Source: JAUZQZ01 sp036985955
GTDB lineage: Bacteria; Pseudomonadota; Zetaproteobacteria; Mariprofundales; Mariprofundaceae
Length of the DNA stretch: 20,628 bases
Direction: 5' to 3'
NCBI GenBank assembly: GCA_036985955.1
Contig: BTQQ01000013.1
Location: 1 to 20,628, forward strand
Positions 13,735 through 20,628 of the stretch are shown here, piece after piece (position 1 is the stretch's first letter; every line of letters begins with the position of its first letter). The position numbers and the translations under genes are program-made. Below the pieces are notes generated by a model. The model was not told the DNA's origin and made no database searches. It was given only the letters and a program-made list of their open reading frames with translations.

Positions 13735-15812
13735 CCTTATCAAGGAAACAGGATGCCGCACGATTGTGCTTCGCGCGCAAGGACCGTTCCGTCAATGTGC
13801 TTGATGATGTCTGCATGGTACAACTGGAAGCGCATCTGGATGCGCTGGAGAAGGATATTCCCGAGTTGCTGGTCATCGAAAGCACCATGCCCGGATGCTT
13901 TATTGCCGGTGCCGATCTGGATGTGATTGCAGCGGTCGATGATGCTGAAGAGGCCACGCGGTTGGCGGAGCGAGGGCAATCATTATTTCGCCGTATTGAA
14001 GATTTGACGTGTCCTTCCATTGCCGTGGTAAACGGTGCTTGCATGGGGGGAGGGCTGGAACTGGCATTGGCTTGTGATTATCTGATCGCTGTTCATGGTG
14101 ACAAAACACGTTTGGCATTGCCCGAGATTAAAATTGGCATTCATCCGGGTTTTGGCGGTTGCGTGCGTTTGCCAAGACGTATCGGCTGGCTGGCGGCAAC
14201 GGATATGATTCTGACCGGGCGCGCCATTGACAGTAAAAAGAGCAAACGCACGGGACTGGCCGACATATCCTGCCATGCGGAGCAGGTGGAGACCGCAATT
14301 CAGCATCTGGCGGCGCGTGGCAAGGTAAAGCGGACTGGCATGAACCCGTGGTGGATGCACCTGTGGCCCGCGAGAGCACTGTTTTTCCAGCAGGTAAAGA
14401 AACGCGCTCTGGCGCGGTTCAAACATCTTGATATTGAACAGGCCTATCCGGCCATTCCGGCAGCTATCCGCCTGCTTGAGGAGATTGCGGGCAAACGTGA
14501 GGGTCAGGCATATGCCCGCGAGGCCGAATCGCTGGGCAGGATGGCAGTCACCCCTACATGCAAAAATTTGATTCATGTCTTTCATCTTGGCGAAGGTTTG
14601 AAGAAGCAGGAAGCGTCAAAGAAAGGGCGGAAACATCTGGAACATATCAACCGCGTTGCAGTGTTTGGTGCCGGTGTGATGGGTAGTGGAATTGCTTGGG
14701 TGGCCGCAAAATCAGCCGAGGTGGATATGCATGACGTGGCAGCCGATGCCCTGTCCCGCGGCATGAAAACGTTGGCGCGCTTTGCCAAACGTGATGCAAA
14801 ACGCATGAGCCGGATTCGTCCGGTGCTGGATCGCAGCGGACTGGCCAATTCTCAGGTGGTGATCGAGGCCGTGCTGGAGGACATGAAAATCAAGAATACC
14901 TTATGGAAAGAGGTTGAAGCGAAGGTCGGAAAAGATGCCCTGCTTCTGAGTAACACATCCTCCCTGTCGGTCGGAGACATGCAGAAAGCAGTGAAGCATC
15001 CCGGACGCATGGCCGGAATGCATTTCTTCAACCCCGCACCGAAGATGCCTCTGGTGGAGGTAGTGGCCGGTGCGAAAACTACGAAGAGGACGCTGGAAGC
15101 GGTTGCCGCGCTTGCAGCCGGATGGGGAAAGTATCCGGTTATCGTAGCTGACAAGCCAGGATTTCTGGTGAACCGCTGTCTGATGCCTTATATGGCGGCA
15201 GCGCTTCATTTGCTGGAAAAAGGGCAGCGTCCGGAGCATGTGGATGGCGCGCTCAAACATTTTGGCATGCCCATGGGTGCATTTGAACTGGCCGACCGTG
15301 TGGGCCTGGATATCTGCCGTCATGTGGGTGACCATCTCTCGAACGCCTTTGGTGCGCATCAGGCCATGCCCGATTGGTTCGCAACCATGGTGGATGATGG
15401 ATTGCTGGGAGAAAAATCCGGTTCCGGGTTCTTTACGTATGCCAAAGGCAAACGTGATAGCCTGAACTCTGAACTCGACCGCTATGTAAAGGTTGCCGTG
15501 GATTCCCGGCAGGAAGGGACAGCCGCTGATTTGGGCGGTGAGACACAGGATATGGAAGACACCGCCATCGTGGATGCATGTCTGCTGCCCATGCTGGCAG
15601 AGGCGCTGGCCTGCCTGCATGAAAAAGTGGTTGATGATCCGGCACACCTCGATGCGGCGATGATTTTCGGCATCGGGTTTCCGCCATTTCGCGGTGGTTT
15701 GCTGCATTATTTTGCCACACAGGATATGAAGGATTTGCAAGGCCGCATGACAGCACTCGGACTCAAGCCGGAAGGTGGCCTCAAGGTATTGGAGGCATTG
15801 GCGCATGACTGA
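13722..15812 (+). CDS. fadB: Bifunctional enoyl-CoA hydratase / 3-hydroxyacyl-CoA dehydrogenase
   Basis: 696 aa, close to FadB/FadJ length. Residues about 1-190 are the crotonase domain with FIAGADLDVI (60-69, oxyanion loop), and catalytic Glu113 (GGGLE) and Glu135 (LPEIKIGIHPG). The dehydrogenase domain begins about 305 with the NAD-binding GAGVMGSG (316-323), and contains SNTSSLSV and GMHFFNPAPKMPLVEVV, whose His is catalytic. DKPGFLVNRCLMPYM marks the C-terminal dimerisation domain, repeated near the end (GIGFPPFRGGLLHY). It starts inside fadA (13-nt overlap) with GGGAGTG upstream, implying coupled synthesis of the two multienzyme subunits. FadJ is an equally possible name. Confidence 0.93.
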   Translation: MEVVTLSRKQDAARLCFARKDRSVNVLDDVCMVQLEAHLDALEKDIPELLVIESTMPGCFIAGADLDVIAAVDDAEEATRLAERGQSLFRRIEDLTCPSIAVVNGACMGGGLELALACDYLIAVHGDKTRLALPEIKIGIHPGFGGCVRLPRRIGWLAATDMILTGRAIDSKKSKRTGLADISCHAEQVETAIQHLAARGKVKRTGMNPWWMHLWPARALFFQQVKKRALARFKHLDIEQAYPAIPAAIRLLEEIAGKREGQAYAREAESLGRMAVTPTCKNLIHVFHLGEGLKKQEASKKGRKHLEHINRVAVFGAGVMGSGIAWVAAKSAEVDMHDVAADALSRGMKTLARFAKRDAKRMSRIRPVLDRSGLANSQVVIEAVLEDMKIKNTLWKEVEAKVGKDALLLSNTSSLSVGDMQKAVKHPGRMAGMHFFNPAPKMPLVEVVAGAKTTKRTLEAVAALAAGWGKYPVIVADKPGFLVNRCLMPYMAAALHLLEKGQRPEHVDGALKHFGMPMGAFELADRVGLDICRHVGDHLSNAFGAHQAMPDWFATMVDDGLLGEKSGSGFFTYAKGKRDSLNSELDRYVKVAVDSRQEGTAADLGGETQDMEDTAIVDACLLPMLAEALACLHEKVVDDPAHLDAAMIFGIGFPPFRGGLLHYFATQDMKDLQGRMTALGLKPEGGLKVLEALAHD

Positions 15813-17640
15813 TTACTCTGAAGTAAACATCGCTGAAACAAACGGTTCTAAGGGAAACTGTCCCGGGAGAGCCTTGGCGCGAGAGGCCGGTTGCCTTTCC
15901 GACTTACTGCTCGAATCCCCGGATGCATGGGCGGATTCGCCCATGTTGGGACGTCGCGAGAATGATGCATGGCACTGGCTGACGCGCGCTGAAGTTCAGC
16001 AAAGGGTTCGGCGCGTAGCGAATTGGCTATATTCGACCGGTGTGCGCCCGGGCGACCGGGTAGGGCTTCTGGGGCACAACAGCCCCGAGTGGTGTATCGC
16101 GGATTTCGCTGTTTTGAGAATCGGCGCGGTGACTGTACCCGCCTACTTCACCGACCCTCCCGAGGCAGTGCAATATGTGTTCGAAGATGCAGGCTGCAAG
16201 CTGATTCTGGTGGAACCGGGCGAACAACAGGCCAAGCTGGATGCGTCCAAAGCCCCTGTGTTCACATTCAAAGACGGTGCGTCCGGCAGTGTGGAGAGAA
16301 TTACGCTGGAGAGCATCAGCCGGGATGCTTCATTCGATGGTGAAGTCGATGTGGAGAAACCCAAACGTGATGATGTGGCGACTCTGATCTACACATCGGG
16401 AACCACGGGGAATCCCAAAGGTGTGATGCTTACACACGGCAATCTGCTGTCCGATGTGACTGCCGAACTGGCTGTGATTCCGGTTTTTCCGGATGATACG
16501 TTTTTGTCCTTCCTGCCTCTTTCACATGCCTTTGAACGAAATGTGGGCCAGTTCCTCCCGGTCGCCTGCGGCACGCGCATTGCTTACGCCGAGGATATCA
16601 CCACGTTAATGCGTGATATTCCCGAAGTGAAACCGACGGTGATGATTTCCGTACCGCGCCTGTATGAGAAAATCTATGCCGGTGTGCATGAGAAGTTGTC
16701 GCGTGCGCCGGCCATCAAACGTAAATTGTTCGACAAGGCGCAGGCGCTGGGCGCGGAGCAGTTTGAATTAAAACAGCAGGGAAGCGGCCTTGCTGGCGGC
16801 AAGGCGATTGTCTTTAAGGTGCTTGATCATATCGTACACGGGAAGCTGCGCACAAAACTTGGTGGCAGATTGCGCCTGTTTATTTCCGGTGGTGCGGCCC
16901 TGCATCCGGACATTGCACGATTCCTGCTGGCTGCGGGCATTACGGTTTGTCCCGGCTATGGCCTTTCCGAAACATCGCCTGTAATCACTGTAAATCCGGA
17001 ACGGAAAATCAAGCCGGAAACTGTTGGCCCGGCGTTGCCGGGTGTGGAATTAAAAGTGTGTGAGGATGGCGAGCTATTGGCGCGTGGTCCCATGATTATG
17101 CAGGGCTACTGGAATAAGCCGGACGAGACTGCGGCAGTGCTGGATAAGGATGGCTGGCTACATACGGGAGATCTGGTCGAAATGGATACGGATGGCTATG
17201 TGCGCATCGTGGATCGCAAGAAAGAGTTGATGGTGCTATCCAACGGCGAGAATGTGCCGCCTGCCCGCGTGGAGAAACGCCTGGCCATTGATGCATGTGT
17301 GTTGCAGGCAATGGTGGTGGGCGATCAGCGCCCCAACCTTACGGCGCTGGTCGTACCGGATGCCGCGCAACTGGGCGCTGTATGGAGCCGTGAACGAAAG
17401 CGCCAACTGCCGGAAGACTGGCGGGAGAATACCGATGTACATCAGTGGTTGCTGGAACGCATGCATCGGCAATGTCACGAATTGCCCAGCTTCATGCTGG
17501 TGAAAGATTTCGTCTTCGTGGATGAGGAGTGGACACAGGCTGAAGGGATGCTGACGCCCACGCTCAAGTTCAAGCGGCGCAAGATTATGGAACGGCATGA
17601 GGCCGAGATTGACGCGATGTATGCGGAAGAATCCGCGTAA
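15805..17640 (+). CDS. fadD: Long-chain fatty acid-CoA ligase (AMP-forming)
   Basis: 611 aa. Activates fatty acids to acyl-CoA via an acyl-adenylate. ATG 15805 is chosen: GGAGG (15791-15795) is 9 nt upstream and the overlap with fadB is 8 nt. Motifs are the P-loop LIYTSGTTGNPKGVMLTHGN (from residue 194), GYGLSETSP (384-392), GDLVEMDTDGY (from 455) and DRKKELMVLSNGENV (from 470) with the hinge. The length and the GENVPPARVE variant fit the FAA1-type long-chain synthetases. It completes a three-gene beta-oxidation operon that lacks an acyl-CoA dehydrogenase. No strong terminator is visible after it. Confidence 0.92.
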   Translation: MTDYSEVNIAETNGSKGNCPGRALAREAGCLSDLLLESPDAWADSPMLGRRENDAWHWLTRAEVQQRVRRVANWLYSTGVRPGDRVGLLGHNSPEWCIADFAVLRIGAVTVPAYFTDPPEAVQYVFEDAGCKLILVEPGEQQAKLDASKAPVFTFKDGASGSVERITLESISRDASFDGEVDVEKPKRDDVATLIYTSGTTGNPKGVMLTHGNLLSDVTAELAVIPVFPDDTFLSFLPLSHAFERNVGQFLPVACGTRIAYAEDITTLMRDIPEVKPTVMISVPRLYEKIYAGVHEKLSRAPAIKRKLFDKAQALGAEQFELKQQGSGLAGGKAIVFKVLDHIVHGKLRTKLGGRLRLFISGGAALHPDIARFLLAAGITVCPGYGLSETSPVITVNPERKIKPETVGPALPGVELKVCEDGELLARGPMIMQGYWNKPDETAAVLDKDGWLHTGDLVEMDTDGYVRIVDRKKELMVLSNGENVPPARVEKRLAIDACVLQAMVVGDQRPNLTALVVPDAAQLGAVWSRERKRQLPEDWRENTDVHQWLLERMHRQCHELPSFMLVKDFVFVDEEWTQAEGMLTPTLKFKRRKIMERHEAEIDAMYAEESA

Positions 17641-17809
17641 CACTCAGCGAGAATTTATATTTTGAGCGATGCTACAATTCTAGACCTGTCCCACACACGT
17701 TTGCTAAATCGTACCTAAGACCAGTTGCTGGTTGACCACCAAAAACTCCGCTTCGTTGTCGTTCTGTTCTTGGCAGTAATTGAAGCAGGACTATGCGCAA
17801 GGAGTGTAA

Positions 17810-18370
17810 ATGACTGACTCATTTGACAGATGGTTTGCCTCTTATTTGAAGCAAGATGAAAAGCAAGTCGCCACGTTACTGAGAGATCGAACTGCTATTC
17901 AGTTTCTTATCACGTGGTCAATATTCGAGTCAGATTGCTTCAATGGGTCCATGTCTTTTGGAAAGATCAACGATTATTCAAAGAAGATTATGAGTAATCC
18001 TGATTATGAGAGGGACAGATTTATCGAAGCCTTGAAATACTTCCATGGCAGGTATCAAAAGCCGGAGCTCTATAAGAATCTTATGTACAAACAGAAGTCA
18101 CCGGAATTAGGACTAATCCTTGAAAAGGGTATCGGCGAACTAACTCCTAGTGAGGAAATATTTTTTTTGATTGCCGTGGTATACAGGTATCGAAACAATA
18201 TCTTTCACGGAAATAAAGGAGTTTCTTCGTGGCTAAAGTTTCAAGAACAAATTAATTACTGCCGAATCATTATGCAAGAGCTTATAGATATAGCGGAAAC
18301 GGCGCATAACAAAGCGCTCAACTATGCCTATGAAAAAAGCGGGTCGGACGCGCTGACGCACACCGGTTAG
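17810..18370 (+). CDS. HEPN-like domain protein, probable cassette gene
   Basis: 186 aa, all-helical in appearance, no signal peptide. Residues 126-137 (RYRNNIFHGNKG) contain R128-x4-H133, the pattern of HEPN domains, followed by Gly; HEPN proteins include RNases of toxin-antitoxin and defence systems, as well as inactive binding forms. The family fit is by motif only. AAGGAG (17799-17804) precedes the ATG by 5 nt. Base composition is clearly AT-richer than the fad genes before it and the Rieske/GltS gene after it. The last 24 codons turn GC-rich and run through an attC-like site, giving the tell-tale AHNKALN peptide seen in integron cassette proteins. No antitoxin partner is adjacent. Confidence 0.75.
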   Translation: MTDSFDRWFASYLKQDEKQVATLLRDRTAIQFLITWSIFESDCFNGSMSFGKINDYSKKIMSNPDYERDRFIEALKYFHGRYQKPELYKNLMYKQKSPELGLILEKGIGELTPSEEIFFLIAVVYRYRNNIFHGNKGVSSWLKFQEQINYCRIIMQELIDIAETAHNKALNYAYEKSGSDALTHTG

Positions 18371-18384
18371 CTTAATCGGAATGC
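18304..18384 (+). repeat. attC-like recombination site overlapping the HEPN gene end
   Basis: The 5' half is GCATAAC (18304-18310) followed by AAAGCGCTCAA, very close to the start of Vibrio-type attC sites (R'' and L''). The 3' half has TTAGCTTAA (18367-18375), which can pair with CTCAACTA (18318-18325) leaving one unpaired base, as L'/L'' do. R' would be GGAATGC (18378-18384), matching the expected GTTATGC at 5 of 7 positions, and the L'-R' spacer is short. At 81 bp the length is normal for attC. The 3' side looks degenerate. Confidence 0.45.
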
Positions 18385-18457
18385 TCAAAAAAGAGCTTGT
18401 TCAACCCACGGATATGAATATGTTGCTTTTGAAACAAGGTAAACAGGAAAACACATC

Positions 18458-20071
18458 ATGAAAAGAACTGCTGTTGCTGAATGGAATACACTGAAAGACA
18501 AAAAGCCTGCCTACGCGCTGGTGGCCAATGTCGATCTCGTCGTGGTTCGGTTCGATGATGACGTGAGCGTGTTTTATGGGCGGTGCGCACATCGCGGAGC
18601 GCTGATGTGTGACGGGCATGTGGCCGGGCATAATTTGATTTGTGGCGTGCACAACTGGGATTACCGGCTGGATACGGGTATCAGTGAGTACAACAACAGT
18701 GAATCGCTGCACAAGTTCACGTCATGGATTGAGGACGGGCAGGTGTGGGTGGATGCGGACGAAATTGCCGCGTGGGAACAAGTGAATCCCCAGCCCTATA
18801 ATCGTTCGGCCTATCAGGGTCTTTATGCCGATATTCACGGTGCGCCGGAGGAGCCTTATACGGCGTACATTCACGAACTGGCGGCGCATGGCTTAGAGCG
18901 AGTGGGACATCACGGCAAAATGACGGCGATGGGTGTGCCCCGGCAGGAATTGCCGATGTGGGAGGACATCCAGTTTGTTACGGCGCAATTGCATCGTCTG
19001 CCGCAACTGGATGATGTGCCCGTGGGACATGATCTGGTGATTGGTCCGGGAGCGAAGAAGCCTTTGAAACTGGATATTCCCTTATTCGTATCGGACATGA
19101 GTTTTGGCGCATTGTCCGAGGAGGCCAAGGTGGCGCTGGCCAAAGGTGCGGAACTGGCCGGGACCGGCATCTGTTCGGGCGAGGGTGGTATGTTGCCGGA
19201 GGAGCAGGCGGCGAATTCACGATATTTTTACGAACTGGCTTCGGCACGATTCGGATTTTCCATGGACAAACTGAAAGATGTTCAGGCCTTTCATTTTAAG
19301 GGGGGACAGGGAGCCAAGACCGGCACCGGTGGTCATCTTCCGGGTTGCAAAGTGAAGGGGAAAATCGCCGAGGTGCGTGGCCTGAAGGAAGGGACGGCGG
19401 CGGTATCCCCGTCACGTTTTCCGGATTGGGAACATGTGGAGCAATACCGGGATTTTGCGGCCGAGGTGCGCGAGGAAACGGGTGGCATACCCGTTGGGGT
19501 GAAACTCTCCGCCCAGCATATCGAGAAGGACATGGATGCGGCATTTGAAATCGGCGTGGACTACATCATTCTCGATGGGCGCGGTGGAGGCACGGGTGCT
19601 GCTCCCGTTATCTTCCGCGACAATATCTCCGTCCCCACCATTCCGGCGCTGGCGCGGGCTCGGCAGCATCTGGACCAATCGGGCCAACCGGATGTGACAC
19701 TGATGATTACCGGCGGGTTGCGCACACCTGCTGATTTTGCCAAGGCACTGGCCCTGGGGGCGGACGGAATCGCGGTATCCAACGCGGCGATTCAGGCGAT
19801 TGGATGTCTGGCCATGCGTGCCTGCCATACCAACAATTGTCCGGTCGGGATTGCGACGCAGAATCCACATTTGCGCTCGCGGCTGGAAGTGGATGTTGCA
19901 GCGGAACGCTTAAGCCGTTTCTTCCATTCCGCCGTGGATTTGATGTCATTGCTGGCGCGCGGTTGCGGGCATACGCATCTGAACCAGTTGAATATCGATG
20001 ACCTGACTACCTTCAAACGTGATATGGCATATCTGGCTGGTATCCCTTATGGCGGCATAACTTCGTTATAA
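18458..20071 (+). CDS. Rieske-type ferredoxin fused to a glutamate synthase FMN domain
   Basis: 537 aa, cytoplasmic. The N-terminal domain (about 1-100) is a Rieske [2Fe-2S] module: CAHRGALMCDGHVAGHNLICGVH with Cys43, His45, Cys62, His65 (CxH-x16-CxxH; shown here as its ligands). From about 150 on it is the FMN-binding domain of the glutamate synthase family: FVSDMSFGALSEEAKVALAKG, SGEGGMLPEEQ, KGGQGAKTGTGGHLPG, and the iron-sulfur Cys450, Cys456 and Cys461 in GCLAMRACHTNNCPVG. The glutaminase domain and the GXGXG beta-helix of true GltB are absent, so it cannot release ammonia from glutamine itself. The Rieske module may deliver electrons in place of the small subunit. AGGAAAA precedes the ATG. 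Confidence 0.9.
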   Translation: MKRTAVAEWNTLKDKKPAYALVANVDLVVVRFDDDVSVFYGRCAHRGALMCDGHVAGHNLICGVHNWDYRLDTGISEYNNSESLHKFTSWIEDGQVWVDADEIAAWEQVNPQPYNRSAYQGLYADIHGAPEEPYTAYIHELAAHGLERVGHHGKMTAMGVPRQELPMWEDIQFVTAQLHRLPQLDDVPVGHDLVIGPGAKKPLKLDIPLFVSDMSFGALSEEAKVALAKGAELAGTGICSGEGGMLPEEQAANSRYFYELASARFGFSMDKLKDVQAFHFKGGQGAKTGTGGHLPGCKVKGKIAEVRGLKEGTAAVSPSRFPDWEHVEQYRDFAAEVREETGGIPVGVKLSAQHIEKDMDAAFEIGVDYIILDGRGGGTGAAPVIFRDNISVPTIPALARARQHLDQSGQPDVTLMITGGLRTPADFAKALALGADGIAVSNAAIQAIGCLAMRACHTNNCPVGIATQNPHLRSRLEVDVAAERLSRFFHSAVDLMSLLARGCGHTHLNQLNIDDLTTFKRDMAYLAGIPYGGITSL

Positions 20072-20096
20072 CTATATCCCCACAAAAACTATTTAC

Positions 20097-20628
20097 ATGA
20101 AAACGCCCACTCATTTGATGATTCCAATTCTGAACGATGAAGAATGTGTGTGGGCGCTGGCCCATGTGGGTGGCATTCCCGTGATTCGCAGGATGGTTCT
20201 GGAAGAGGCACGAAAGGGTGTAGAACAAATCACCGTTCTGGTGTGCAAAAAAGATGAGGAACTGGATCGGGCGCTGTCCGGCACCCCGGCGGAGGTTGTG
20301 GTTCTTGCTGCATCCGAAGGTATTGACGATGCGGCTCGTAAATTGGGTGACGATGCCGGAGATGTGACCATCCGTGACATCCCCGTGCACGATGAGGATG
20401 GCCGGAAGCAGTTGGAAAAAAGACTTTTGGCAGGACTCGTCAAGGATACGGAAGGGATCATGTCGAGGCTGGTGAACCGCAGGGTTTCGCTGGCGGTGAC
20501 TCGAAGGCTGATGAATCGCAATGTCACCCCCAATCAGATGACATGGGTCAGTATGATCGTTGGCCTGCTCGGGGCATTATTTTTCCTGCTACCTGGTCAG
20601 ATAGCTCAGATTGTGGGGGCGCTGCTGT
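20097..20628 (+). CDS. CDP-alcohol phosphatidyltransferase with N-terminal nucleotidyltransferase-like domain (partial)
   Basis: 177 codons are visible before the window ends. Residues about 8-115 look like a worn nucleotidyltransferase fold: HVGGIPVIRRMVLEEARKG and ITVLVCKKDEELDRALS follow its helix-strand order, but the Gly-rich nucleotide loop is missing. After HDEDGRKQLEKRLLAGLVKD comes NRRVSLAVTRRLMNRNVTPN and the first membrane helix (MTWVSMIVGLLGALFFLLPG), the opening of a CDP-alcohol phosphatidyltransferase. The layout resembles bifunctional inositol-phosphate cytidylyltransferase/DIPPS proteins. The diagnostic DG-x2-AR motif lies beyond the edge. No Shine-Dalgarno is visible before ATG 20097. 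Begins 25 nt after the Rieske/GltS stop. Confidence 0.8.
   Translation, partial: MKTPTHLMIPILNDEECVWALAHVGGIPVIRRMVLEEARKGVEQITVLVCKKDEELDRALSGTPAEVVVLAASEGIDDAARKLGDDAGDVTIRDIPVHDEDGRKQLEKRLLAGLVKDTEGIMSRLVNRRVSLAVTRRLMNRNVTPNQMTWVSMIVGLLGALFFLLPGQIAQIVGALL

Larger units (their letters stand above)
17668..18384 (+). mobile_element. Candidate integron-type gene cassette (solitary)
   Basis: The AT-rich HEPN-like gene is bounded on its 3' side by an attC-like sequence (18304-18384). On the 5' side GATGCTACAA (17668-17677) resembles the 3' flank AATGCTCAAA (18380-18389), as expected if a cassette entered between related core sites. No integrase gene and no second cassette are in the window, so this would be an isolated insertion at a secondary site or a relic. 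Exact ends are uncertain. Confidence 0.4.

Noticed and set aside
14901..15806. Long open frame (301 codons) on the minus strand opposite fadB
   Set aside because: The plus strand encodes the conserved dehydrogenase domain across the same bases; the antisense product has no recognisable domain.
17720..17745. ACCAG-TTG-CTGGT hairpin and a TTGACC box before the HEPN gene as a promoter
   Set aside because: No acceptable -10 box at the right spacing, and a 5-bp stem is weak evidence.
18378..18400. GCTC-AAAAAA-GAGC hairpin after the HEPN gene as a terminator
   Set aside because: Only a 4-bp stem and no U-tract on the plus strand.

Overview
The window comes from a Gram-negative bacterium, most likely a proteobacterium: it carries a lipopolysaccharide heptose gene (hldD), a BamE-type outer-membrane assembly lipoprotein, a periplasmic cyclophilin and proteobacterial-style fad genes. 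Exact placement cannot be read from the sequence; a marine gamma- or zetaproteobacterium is a guess. There are no tRNA, rRNA, transposase or CRISPR sequences. Most genes share a moderately GC-rich style with strong Shine-Dalgarno sites and many 4-13 nt overlaps. One gene (17810-18370) is visibly AT-richer and looks acquired.

Layout. 1-1572 (+): end of sucC, sucD, and a secreted cyclophilin ending at a terminator hairpin. 1602-4101 (-): a tightly packed run read right to left: small orphan ORF, pentapeptide-repeat protein, helix-hairpin-helix-like protein, hldD, bamE, two-TM membrane protein. 4200-6986 (+): an organoarsenical cluster, arsS (radical SAM), a peroxiredoxin-like protein and arsM (arsenite methyltransferase), ending at a hairpin. 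7146-10238 (+): three unfamiliar envelope genes, namely a 530-aa secreted protein with a His-rich linker and a very Met-rich tail, a secreted Met-rich DUF302 protein and a polytopic membrane protein. 10239-10595 is non-coding and holds a 12-bp perfect stem and alternative small hairpins. 10596-11369 (+): stand-alone NAD(P)HX epimerase. 11408-12276 (-): ECF sigma factor with its zinc-binding anti-sigma factor. 12433-17640 (+): a coupled beta-oxidation operon (thiolase, hydratase/dehydrogenase, acyl-CoA ligase). 17668-18384: a probable integron-type cassette with a HEPN-like gene running through an attC-like end. 18458-20071 (+): a Rieske-glutamate synthase FMN-domain fusion. 20097-end (+): start of a CDP-alcohol phosphatidyltransferase with a degenerate nucleotidyltransferase-like front domain.

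How it fits together. ArsM methylates arsenic and ArsS is the radical SAM enzyme of the arsenosugar pathway; the peroxiredoxin between them suggests thiol or peroxide protection. A 15-nt sequence is repeated exactly upstream of arsM and upstream of the DUF302 gene, hinting that the arsenic cluster and the Met-rich envelope cluster share a regulator. Acetyl-CoA from the fad operon would feed the TCA cycle, to which sucCD belongs. The most novel material is the Met-rich envelope cluster, the attC-bounded HEPN gene, the Rieske/GltS fusion and the structured non-coding region before the epimerase gene.
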